From: Halosimplex aquaticum
GTDB taxonomy: Archaea; Halobacteriota; Halobacteria; Halobacteriales; Haloarculaceae
Reading direction: 5' to 3'
NCBI RefSeq assembly: GCF_028747785.1
Contig: NZ_CP118160.1
Coordinates: 1-64,000, forward strand
DNA length: 64,000 nucleotides
The notes below the pieces were generated by a model. It saw nothing but the letters and a program-made list of their open reading frames with translations. It did not search any database and was not told where the DNA came from. Position numbers and translations under genes: made by a program. Shown piece by piece: positions 8,188 to 15,481 of this stretch (the first letter of the stretch is position 1; each line of letters begins with the position of its first letter).

Positions 8188-8258
8188 TGCGGGATAGGAT
8201 AATGGCAGTCCACGGGGCTCATATCCCCGAGGCCCAGGTTCGACTCCTGGTCCCGCAA
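8188..8258 (+). tRNA. tRNA with anticodon CAT (Met or Ile2)
   Basis: Acceptor TGCGGGA/TCCCGCA, discriminator A, anticodon stem CGGGG/CCCCG with loop CTCATAT, T-arm CCAGG-TTCGACT-CCTGG. Elongator Met and C34-modified Ile2 cannot be separated from sequence alone; it lacks typical initiator features. Confidence 0.85.
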
Positions 8259-8270
8259 TGGAGGACAACA

Positions 8271-8675
8271 ATGGGACTATTCGATACAGTCGAACTCTAC
8301 GACGATGTCCACCTGCCAGAGTACCCCGAAGGGATTACTCCTGCCGAGGACGTCGACTGGCAGACGAAAGGCATCGATCGACCGACCATGGCCACATTTC
8401 GGATTACGGCGGACGGTCGGCTCCTCGAAGAGGAGTGGCACACCGAAGCGGTCCCGCCGGAAGACCGGCCATACGCGAGCCGTGACGACGTCGACGAGGA
8501 AGATCTCCTCTACATGGCCGGCTGTCGGAACCGAGTCCACGACGGCTGGATCGAACGAGACGACTACCACGGCCGCTTCGAGCTCAAACACTCCTTCGAG
8601 AATCTCGATACACTCGTCACGTATCAAGTGACGTTCACGCACGGGCAACTCGAGGGGTTCGAACGCCTGCGATAA
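8271..8675 (+). CDS. Hypothetical acidic protein, MGLFDTV-type
   Basis: 134 aa starting MGLFDTVELYDD, 12 bases after the CAT-anticodon tRNA. Proteins beginning GLFDTV with a following QTK segment (here DWQTKGIDR) are small proteins I associate with viral and plasmid genomes; their function is unknown. The middle is beta-rich (ATFRITADGRLLEEEW) and two His-rich motifs occur near the end (DDYHGRFELKHSF). ATG 8271 is preferred over the upstream ATG 8258, which lies inside the tRNA. Confidence 0.6.
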   Translation: MGLFDTVELYDDVHLPEYPEGITPAEDVDWQTKGIDRPTMATFRITADGRLLEEEWHTEAVPPEDRPYASRDDVDEEDLLYMAGCRNRVHDGWIERDDYHGRFELKHSFENLDTLVTYQVTFTHGQLEGFERLR

Positions 8676-8722
8676 TCCGTGCGTATCCGCCGCACCTCAG
8701 CGCTTGATTTCGTCCCTACTGC

Positions 8723-8797
8723 GCTCCCGGAGTCTCCGTTGGCGAGAGACGCCACCCTTTCAAGGTGGAGGTCGGGGGTTCGATTCCCTCGGGAGCA
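8723..8797 (+). tRNA. tRNA-Glu-like (anticodon TTC)
   Basis: Acceptor GCTCCCG/CGGGAGC, D-stem GTCT/AGAC, anticodon stem CCACC/GGTGG with loop CTTTCAA. The T-arm GGGGG-TTCGATT-CCCTC overlaps the acceptor strand by one base, so one nucleotide is missing at the junction. Confidence 0.7.
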
Positions 8798-8956
8798 CTC
8801 GGGGGCTGGCCCTGACAGCGTTTTTTCCGTGTCTGACATAGCGGGCAGCCACGGATCCGTGACGCTGTCACGGTCGGCTTTCCCCAAGCGTGTGGTCGTC
8901 GAGGTGGTGCGTTTCTTCGCCTGCAAAGCACACCAACGGGAGTCATAGCCCGTCGC

Positions 8957-9044
8957 GCCACCGGTTGCCCGACCGCACGTGGCGACCGTCGAGTCGGAGC
9001 ATTGCTTCGCTAGGAACTCGCAGGTTCAAATCCTGTCGGTGGCG
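8957..9044 (+). tRNA. tRNA-like, class II, isotype unresolved
   Basis: Acceptor GCCACCG/CGGTGGC, discriminator G, D-stem TGCC/GGCG and T-arm GCAGG-TTCAAAT-CCTGT are clear. The central part (CCG-TCGAGT-CGG) gives only a three-pair anticodon stem, followed by a long variable region. A serine tRNA with anticodon CGA is the best guess, but decay is as likely. Confidence 0.45.
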
Positions 9045-9146
9045 CAGTCCATCGAGAACATCCCGGACAAAGAGCGTACGAGAGGACGCTCGACACCGGT
9101 CCCGCTCCGACAGTTTTCCGGTCGCCGTGTCGCCAGTGGCCGTCGA

Positions 9147-9203
9147 TCTGGAGCGCTACGTCGATGGCACATTACGGGTTCGAATCCCGTCGTTCGCTCC
9201 AGA
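9147..9203 (+). pseudogene. Shortened tRNA-like remnant
   Basis: TCTGGAGCG at 9147 pairs with CGCTCCAGA ending at 9203, and a good T-arm (ACGGG-TTCGAAT-CCCGT) lies between them. Only about 18 bases remain for the D and anticodon arms. This looks like a tRNA that has lost its core. Confidence 0.4.
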
Positions 9204-9221
9204 AATTGTCCGGCCACTCGT

Positions 9222-9296
9222 GTTCCCGTAGCTCAGTCAGGACAGAGCACCGGCCTTCGAAGCCGGGTGTCGCACGTTCGAATCGTGCCGGGAACG
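9222..9296 (+). tRNA. tRNA-Arg (anticodon TCG)
   Basis: Acceptor GTTCCCG/CGGGAAC, discriminator G, D-arm GCTC/GAGC, anticodon stem CCGGC/GCCGG with loop CTTCGAA, T-arm GCACG-TTCGAAT-CGTGC. The best-formed cloverleaf of the array. Confidence 0.93.
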
Positions 9297-9404
9297 TCCA
9301 GCCGAGCGAAGCGAGGCTGGTTCGGGAAGTTTCTCCCGATACTCGCTGCTCACAGAGCGTGTGGGCAGCGATCGGAGTCGCCTGTTGCGGCTCCGGGTGA
9401 TAGG

Positions 9405-10934
9405 ATGGAATTCAACACGCCAAAGCAAACGGTCGCGGAGGCAACGCGGACCACCAACTATGAAGGTGGAGAAGCGTTCGAGCCTGCCGACCCCCGACTC
9501 GCACTGTACAAGCGCACGATCAACCAACTGCTGGAGGGCTCGTTCTACGAGACCGATGACGAGCAGCTGGCTGCTGTCGTTCACCAGTTCGATGCCGCCG
9601 CAAACGAGGATCCGGAGTTCGTCCTGAAGCTCGCAGCCTATGCGCGCCAGGAGCTCTACTTGCGGGACATCCCACAAGTGCTACTCGTACTGGCGGCCAA
9701 CGACGACCGGTTCAAGGACGACTCCCCCGAGTCGCTCATCCGCGAATGGGCGCCGGCGATCATCCAGCGGATGGACGAGACGGCCACCGCGCTCGCGGTC
9801 CACGATCAGCTGTTTGGCGGGACTGCGCCGTGGCCGCTTCGACGCGGGATCGAGGACGCGCTGGTGGAGATGGCCGACGCCTACACGCTGGGCAAGTACG
9901 AGCTGTCGCGGCGCGAGGTGACGCTATACGACGTCTTCAACCGCGTCCACCCCACGCCCGTCGACGCCGAGCAGGAAGCGCTCTTCGAGCGGTTCATGCG
10001 CGGCGGCCTCGACAACTATCCCGACGTCGACCCGTTGCCGGCGCCCAACACCTGGGAGACGGTTATCTCCGAGCGCGGCAACACCCAAGCCGCCTGGGAA
10101 CTGCTCATCGAGGACGACGAGTACACGTTGCCCATCTTCGCATCGATCCGGAACCTCCGGAACATGCTCGAAGCCGGCGTTCCGGAGGACACCGTCGTGG
10201 ATCACCTCGACCTGGAGGCAGTCCGACACGCGCCGCTGTACCCGTTCCGGTACTACCAGGCCTACACCGCGCTGCAAGACGCGGATGTCCAGGCACCGAC
10301 GGTCGAGCAGTGGCTCGAAGACGCAATTGATGTCGCGGTCGAGACGGTGCCTGGCGGATTCGGCGATACCTTTGTCGCGGTCGACCTGTCGGGATCGATG
10401 GATCAGCCGCTGTCCGCGAACAGCACGCTCCGATTGAAGGAGATCGGTGCGTTGTTCGGTGCGATCCTGGCCGACCAGGGTGCCGACGTCGGCGGGTTCG
10501 GCGACGACTTCCAGACCGTTCCGATGCACGTCGACACGCCAGTACTGCAGCGCCAAGCGGCGGTGTTGGCATTCGACGAGGACGTCGGGAACTCGACGAA
10601 CGGCTGGAAGGCGATCAAGCACCTCCACGACCGAGGGGATGCTGTTGAACGGATCGTCGTCTTCACCGATATGCAGATCTGGGCCAACACGCCGTTCACG
10701 GCCCGCGATTCCCAGACGGTCAAAGACGCGTTCGATACGTATCGGGACGAGGTGTCTGCGGACACCGCGCTGTATCTCGTCGATCTCGCGGCCTACGGCG
10801 ACCTGGTGACGCCAGAAGGCTACGAGAACGTCTACAACATCTCGGGATGGTCGGAGAACGTCCTCTCGTTCATCGAACACGCCGAGAATCCGAAGCAGAT
10901 CATCGATGAGATCGAGGCGTTCGAACTGACCTAG
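9405..10934 (+). CDS. Ro60-like protein (TROVE domain plus vWA domain)
   Basis: 509 aa. Residues 1-310 are the alpha-helical TROVE ring (start MEFNTPKQTVAEATRTTNYE, with EFVLKLAAYARQELYLRDIP), which in Ro60/Rsr proteins binds misfolded small RNAs and Y RNA. Residues 320-509 are a von Willebrand A domain with an intact MIDAS motif DLSGSMDQ and later conserved Thr and Asp. The length is typical. ATG 9405 is chosen because the open frame upstream runs through tRNA genes. It lies between tRNA-Arg and tRNA-Gly, so co-transcription and a role in handling these tRNAs or their fragments is a reasonable inference. Bacterial Rsr works with exoribonucleases; none is seen here. Confidence 0.9.
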   Translation: MEFNTPKQTVAEATRTTNYEGGEAFEPADPRLALYKRTINQLLEGSFYETDDEQLAAVVHQFDAAANEDPEFVLKLAAYARQELYLRDIPQVLLVLAANDDRFKDDSPESLIREWAPAIIQRMDETATALAVHDQLFGGTAPWPLRRGIEDALVEMADAYTLGKYELSRREVTLYDVFNRVHPTPVDAEQEALFERFMRGGLDNYPDVDPLPAPNTWETVISERGNTQAAWELLIEDDEYTLPIFASIRNLRNMLEAGVPEDTVVDHLDLEAVRHAPLYPFRYYQAYTALQDADVQAPTVEQWLEDAIDVAVETVPGGFGDTFVAVDLSGSMDQPLSANSTLRLKEIGALFGAILADQGADVGGFGDDFQTVPMHVDTPVLQRQAAVLAFDEDVGNSTNGWKAIKHLHDRGDAVERIVVFTDMQIWANTPFTARDSQTVKDAFDTYRDEVSADTALYLVDLAAYGDLVTPEGYENVYNISGWSENVLSFIEHAENPKQIIDEIEAFELT

Positions 10935-10961
10935 CCCTGTTCGGATCTTTTCTTTGAGGAT

Positions 10962-11034
10962 GCGCGAGTGGTGGAGTTCGGAAACACGCGGTCGTGCCAC
11001 GACCGAGACGGGCGTTCGAATCGTCCCTCGTGCA
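10962..11034 (+). tRNA. tRNA-Gly (anticodon GCC)
   Basis: Acceptor GCGCGAG/CTCGTGC with one G-U pair, discriminator A, anticodon stem CGGTC/GACCG with loop GTGCCAC, T-arm GGGCG-TTCGAAT-CGTCC. Starts 27 bases after the Ro60 stop codon and closes the array. Confidence 0.88.
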
Positions 11035-11140
11035 CTCAGAGTACAGTTGTCGAACATCTGGCCCGTGAGACGCGCCTCAACGGAGATGATAATATGGCAG
11101 TATCCAATACCACCGACCTGACTCGACGACAATTGCCGTC

Positions 11141-11386
11141 GTGACGATTCGAATCCCCTGCGGCGCGGATGGGGACCTCGTCACTGACGCTGAGAAGCGT
11201 CTCTCGCGGCCCGAAACTATCGATAACGTCACGATTGACGAACTGGATAGTATCGAGCCACAGCTGTCAGCCACACACATCACCGTCGAAATTACGGTCC
11301 TATGGGCTACGGCGATTGGCGAGGAAGAGGTCAGAGACAGACTGGCTGGTGTCTCGGGACTTGAGTCAGTCAGACGGATTGCATAG
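11141..11386 (+). CDS. Small hypothetical protein
   Basis: 81 aa from GTG 11141, acidic, with alternating strands and helices (THITVEITVLWATAIGEEEV). The GTG overlaps the stop of a 16-codon frame starting at 11094, which may be a leader. No family is recognised. It follows the last tRNA in the same direction. Confidence 0.4.
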   Translation: MTIRIPCGADGDLVTDAEKRLSRPETIDNVTIDELDSIEPQLSATHITVEITVLWATAIGEEEVRDRLAGVSGLESVRRIA

Positions 11387-11457
11387 GCCGTTCAGAACGG
11401 CATAGCCGAAAGTGTAGTAATTTATTTGACTCTTACCAAAATATTGGCACCTGATAG

Positions 11458-12132
11458 ATGTACGAACCGTTTGATGAGACTGCTGCTAGAGTGTTGCTCG
11501 CAGTCAATCCTGGGGATTCGATCCGAACGGTAGCCCAACATCTCCACACCCCCTACGAAACGGTTCGACAAGCAGTCAATCAACTAGAGGATAGGGGGTA
11601 TCTTCGATATGATGATGGACTGTTCGTGACCGACGATCGCGTCCGTAAGGCGGCACGAGACCTGCTGGTCACAAGTGCCGGCGTGAATCCACCGTCCATC
11701 GAAGAGGCGTACGTACTCCCACAGTTCGGTGACTGGCCCTTCGCCTTTACACAGGTGGACGCCGTCTACGTGTGGACTCAGGGCGGCTACCAGGTCGGTC
11801 GCGACCCTGACGACTACCCGCTCTTTCTTACCGTCCTCGAGGAGGATGCCGACGCCTGGCAGCGTTTTTTCGAACGATTTGGAATCCCGACAGGATTTGA
11901 GCGTCGACCGGAGGACTCGTTTGAAGCCCCTCTCCAAGTCGTCCTCGACGAGCGTTCGGTGCTCAACCCCGACCACGTCGAAGGATATCCAGTCATTTCT
12001 CGGGGCGAGACGATAGAGTTCATGCGGGAGCATTATGCGACGTTTCAGTCGGCACTTGCTATGCTCAATCGTATGTACGACGATCTCGATCTCGACGTTT
12101 CCTACCGTGAGTCAGAGAGAGAATGGTCGTGA
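11458..12132 (+). CDS. Winged-helix antitoxin-like protein, orphan
   Basis: 224 aa. Residues 1-65 form a winged helix (GDSIRTVAQHLHTPYETVRQ); residues 80-224 form a conserved domain with VDAVYVWTQGGYQVGR and MREHYATFQSALAMLNRMYDDL. It is a clear paralogue of the antitoxin-like protein at 48860-49534, which overlaps a nucleotidyltransferase gene. Here no nucleotidyltransferase follows: about 200 bases of non-coding DNA and a palindromic site come next. It may be a solitary antitoxin that guards against related toxins, or a regulator. Confidence 0.7.
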   Translation: MYEPFDETAARVLLAVNPGDSIRTVAQHLHTPYETVRQAVNQLEDRGYLRYDDGLFVTDDRVRKAARDLLVTSAGVNPPSIEEAYVLPQFGDWPFAFTQVDAVYVWTQGGYQVGRDPDDYPLFLTVLEEDADAWQRFFERFGIPTGFERRPEDSFEAPLQVVLDERSVLNPDHVEGYPVISRGETIEFMREHYATFQSALAMLNRMYDDLDLDVSYRESEREWS

Positions 12133-12279
12133 TCTTCACAGCACCAATTGAGTTCTCGACCTCCGCTACGGTGAGGTTTATTTGATTGCCGTTGGTTTGA
12201 CATCGACGGCGTCCCCGGGTTGCTATTTTTGAATAGTTTGCTATTCATACTCTTCAGCCCGTGACGGGACGATATCTTA

Positions 12280-12320
12280 TTAACCAACAAATCTATGCCG
12301 ATGCGCGCTTTGTTGGTTAA
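12280..12320. repeat. Long-range palindromic site 1 (TTAACCAACA family)
   Basis: Arms TTAACCAACAAA (12280-12291) and TTTGTTGGTTAA (12309-12320), perfect 12-bp inverted repeats with a 17-base spacer; outer length 41 bp. It lies 17 bases before the small protein at 12337. One of four such sites in 10.5 kb. Confidence 0.85.
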
Positions 12321-12336
12321 CACGAGGCGACCGCTG

Positions 12337-12660
12337 ATGTCCTACGAGCCACCGACGCCGCCGGCGGAACTCCCGACAGACCTCGTCAATACGCTCAACG
12401 GGTCCTCTTCTGAGCAGCTCCAGCACGTTGCCCGCTACGTTGAAGAGCAGCTGAGCACAAAGCTCGCGAGGCACGTCTCGAAAAGGACTCAGATGAAAGC
12501 GAAATCGAAGAACGTCCCGACGATCTGCCGGACGACGTCCCGGCGAAGGCCACGATCACGATCAAGGAGATTAACGACAACCGCTACTACTACTGGCAGT
12601 GGCGAGAAGGCGAAAAAGTTCGTTCCCAGTATAAAGGCCCCGTCAATCCCGACGAGTAGA
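12337..12660 (+). pseudogene. Small haloarchaeal plasmid protein (DUF6788-like), frameshifted
   Basis: The start MSYEPPTPPAELPTDLVNTL is in one frame and the end (DDLPDDVPAKATITIKEIND then YYYWQWREGEKVRS) in another, with the slip near 12455-12465. Together they give a ~107-aa protein of a type very common on haloarchaeal replicons; the family name is from memory. The C-terminal part resembles a DNA- or RNA-contacting beta-sheet. Its function is unknown and this copy is broken. Confidence 0.6.
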
Positions 12661-12714
12661 GGGTGGTGAACCGTAGCCGAGGGTTTTGTCAAGCGCAATT
12701 AGTAGCAGAGGACA

Positions 12715-12961
12715 CACCCCACAGTGTGAATGGATTCAACCCCACCCCACAGTGTGAATGTGTCCGGTCAGCCCAGACAGGTAACACTCGGAGAGAACAG
12801 ACCCACCCCACGTTTCCGTCGTAACTGGAGGTCGGTGGAGGGAACGCAGCCACGATTGAGGGGGTCAGACCCCCCACGTTTCCGTCGTTTCGTCACCCCG
12901 CCCAAAGTCGATTATTGGGAGGACAAGACGACCTCGGATCACCCACCCCACGTTTCCGACG
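12715..12961. repeat. Origin-like repeats downstream of orc
   Basis: Two copies of CACCCCACAGTGTGAATG (12715 and 12743) and three of CACCCCACGTTTCCGTCG or close variants (about 12804, 12870 and 12944), all in one direction. C-run plus GTTTCC elements resemble haloarchaeal origin recognition boxes. With the set at 14466-15392 they flank the adjacent orc gene. Confidence 0.65.
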
Positions 12962-13013
12962 TATCGGGAGATACACTCGTGATCAGGGGTGTGGTCAGCG
13001 ACCGAAACGGGAG

Positions 13014-14291
13014 CTAGGCCAAGTCTTCCAACCGGCTGTCCCGGAGGACAGATTTCAGCACGATGCCGGTGTCCTGAACCAGCCGGTGCTCGAGATAACT
13101 GCCTTCACCCCGGCCACCACCAGTCCGAGTTGATTCAACGACACCGAGGAACGCCTGCTCTTTCAACAGTTCGTAGACGCGGTGCTCGCTGAGAGTCTTC
13201 GCGTCAGCCTTCTCTGTCGTCGCCTGATACCGTTCGTAAATCCGGTTGGTAGAGAATCCATCCTCGTTCGGATTCTCTTCGGTGAGCAGCGCGAGCGAAT
13301 AGAGGATGAATTTGACCTGGGTCGTCGACCCACGTAGCAGCTCCTCGAACCGATCGATTTCGGCCCACTCCTGGGCATCGCGAACGTGTTCCTCGACGAC
13401 CGTCTCGACGTTTTCTCGCTCGGCTAGTTCCCCGGCGTGACGAAGAATTTCGATTGCCTTTCTGGCGTCACCGTGTTCTTGGGCGGCTAGTGCCGCCGTC
13501 AGCGGGATCACATCATCCGAGAGAACGCCATCGTGGAACGCGTCCCGTCGGTGCTTCATAATCTCGCGCAGTTGATTCGCGTCGTAGGGTTGGAAGACAA
13601 ACTCCTCCTCGCGAAGACTGGACTTGACGCGTTCGTTCAGCTGGTCGCGATACTCGATCTTGTTACTGACTGCGATGACGCCCAAGTGGCAATCAGCTTT
13701 CCCCGATTCGCGGGCCCGCGACAACTGCATAAGAATATCGTCGTCATCGAGTCGGTCCACCTCGTCGAGGATGATGATAACTGACTCGTAGGCAGTATCC
13801 AGAATCTCCCAGAGATAGTCGTAGTATTCACCGCTGCCAATCCCTGCGCGTGGAATATCGAAGTCAGTCTCGTCCGTCTCGTTGAGTGAACGAGTTACCG
13901 TCCTCGCGACGCGTGTCTGTGTGTTGTGCTGCGCGCAGTCGACGTAGACCGTGCCGACGGACACACCGTTCGACTCCGCGGCTCGGCGGGCTCGTTCGGT
14001 GACGTGACGGGCAACGAGCGACTTCCCGGTTCCCGTTTTGCCGTAAATAATCACGTTGTTGGGCGGATCGCCACGAACGATCGGCCTGAGTTCAGCAGCA
14101 ACGGCCTTGATCTCGCCATCCCGGCCGACGATACGGCCGCTTTCAGGGACGTGGCCAACCTTCAGCAGTTCCTTTCGAGCGAAAATGTTGGCTCGGTCGG
14201 GGTCGTCTTCATCAAAGTCAAAGAGGGGATCGTCAGCGGGATCCTCGTAGCGTCCGTCGAAGTCAGAGAGTTGGGACGGTTCCTCAGCCAT
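13014..14291 (-). CDS. Orc1/Cdc6 family replication initiator
   Basis: 425 aa. AAA+ domain (about residues 50-270) with Walker A GKTGTGKS, Walker B IILDEVDRL and sensor 1 VIAVSNK; winged helix at the C-terminus (about 330-425). Such proteins bind origin recognition boxes and load the MCM helicase. ATG 14291 is used; a TTG lies one codon earlier. CACCCC-type repeats lie on both sides of the gene, as at haloarchaeal plasmid origins. The frame is intact, unlike the second orc at 23.6 kb, so this is the likely working initiator of the replicon. Confidence 0.92.
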   Translation of the reverse strand: MAEEPSQLSDFDGRYEDPADDPLFDFDEDDPDRANIFARKELLKVGHVPESGRIVGRDGEIKAVAAELRPIVRGDPPNNVIIYGKTGTGKSLVARHVTERARRAAESNGVSVGTVYVDCAQHNTQTRVARTVTRSLNETDETDFDIPRAGIGSGEYYDYLWEILDTAYESVIIILDEVDRLDDDDILMQLSRARESGKADCHLGVIAVSNKIEYRDQLNERVKSSLREEEFVFQPYDANQLREIMKHRRDAFHDGVLSDDVIPLTAALAAQEHGDARKAIEILRHAGELAERENVETVVEEHVRDAQEWAEIDRFEELLRGSTTQVKFILYSLALLTEENPNEDGFSTNRIYERYQATTEKADAKTLSEHRVYELLKEQAFLGVVESTRTGGGRGEGSYLEHRLVQDTGIVLKSVLRDSRLEDLA

Positions 14292-14465
14292 CAATATCAG
14301 ATATCGCGGATGGGACCTACTTAATGATTTGGCTACCTCGACCAGAGTGTAAATCGGGCTATGGTCGTCTTCTGATGTTTCGTCGCTGGCGTATCATCCT
14401 CACAAAGGTTCGAGTCGGTCCCGAGTGAAATCGGATTCGGAGCAAGAGTTACCGACGCAAACCGG

Positions 14466-15392
14466 CACCCCCAATCCAGAGTGAAAGCGCCGGACCGGAG
14501 CGGGTTTGACACACCCCTGGTCAAGAGTGAATAGCCCTCCATCCGGTGAGCAGCGTACTTGGTTGAGACGACACCCCCCGTCCAGAGTGTATCTCCCGAA
14601 CTGGGGAATCAATCATTTCTATGAGAGGACACATCGGCACTGGATGTCTGACGCACGGCAGACACCCCTCGTCCAGAGTGAAAGCGCCGGTGTGACGAGC
14701 TGGAGTGGAGTGTGAATCTCGAATGATGGTGACGAGCGTTCGTCGGCACCCCCAGTCAAGAGTGAAGACGCAGGTCAGATCTCCAGCCGAAGTAAAGCAG
14801 GGTACAATCGGAACTGTCGGGATCGAGTATCTTGATTCCGATTGATGAGGGAGATCGGGAAATACCAATCCCGATTTTGGCTTTGATGCCGGTTCGGTGG
14901 TTGGTGAATAGTCAGAATGACGATTGTTCCTTCAACGTCTCATAATACGCGGACGATGGAATCGAACCCCCACACCCCTCGTCCAGAGTGAAACGCTACG
15001 AGAGTCCCTCGGCTCACCGGGCGGGAACCACACGACGAGTCGGCTGGGAAGTACCGAAATCACAAGACGTGAGACGAGTATCCCTCGAACAGCAGTCGTC
15101 ACACAGTCGAAGATCCTCCAAACATACCAACCTGCATAGTATTACCTAGAAGTTTTATTACTACCTACCCCCTACCACTCTCCAAGTGCATTCAGCACAG
15201 GAAAGAGGACGAAGGCGGCATTCGTCCGGGTGGTTTCGAACCGCTGCTCGTGTTTGCTGTTCCATTTCTTCCGTGTTCTCTCGTCTCAGGCAGTCTTACC
15301 GTGATTCTTGCTGAGCTTCTCCCACGAGAACCCCCGTTTCCCGTGGACCTCACCCCACTCTCTTGATTGGTTTTCACTCTGGACGAGGGGTG
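14466..15392. repeat. Candidate replication origin: seven CACCCC(T/C)CGTCCAGAGTGAA repeats
   Basis: Six copies on the plus strand (14466, 14512, 14572, 14663, 14747, 14973) and one inverted (15373-15392) of CACCCCTCGTCCAGAGTGAA with small changes. A short AT-rich stretch (about 15130-15175) between the sixth and the inverted copy could be the unwinding element. The location upstream of the orc start and the inverted outer copy fit an Orc-bound origin. No gene is seen in 14295-15440. Confidence 0.75.
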
Positions 15393-15440
15393 TGTGGGCG
15401 AAGTATTCTCTCCAGGTCCCTTCCGTGTCTCCACTCAGCA

Positions 15441-15481
15441 TTAACCAACAAACCTCCCGATACCTCGATAGTGTTGGTTAA
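15441..15481. repeat. Long-range palindromic site 2 (TTAACCAACA family)
   Basis: TTAACCAACA (15441-15450) and TGTTGGTTAA (15472-15481), spacer 21 bases, outer length 41 bp. The right arm contains the polB stop codon. It separates the origin region from the polB operon. Confidence 0.85.

Noticed and set aside
8979..9404. Upstream extension of the Ro60 frame to 8979
   Set aside because: It would run through tRNA genes; the protein family starts at ATG 9405.
9924..11132. 402-codon open frame antisense to the Ro60 gene
   Set aside because: It is a G+C-driven shadow of a strongly recognised TROVE-vWA gene and shows no domain.
11094..11165. GATTCGAATCC near 11145 considered as another tRNA T-arm
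   Set aside because: The flanking bases do not pair into a T-stem and no acceptor pair was found; the small open frame explains the sequence better.
14466..15392. CACCCC repeats considered as a CRISPR array
   Set aside because: Spacing is irregular (46-226 bases), one copy is inverted, copies vary and no cas gene is present; an origin next to orc explains them.
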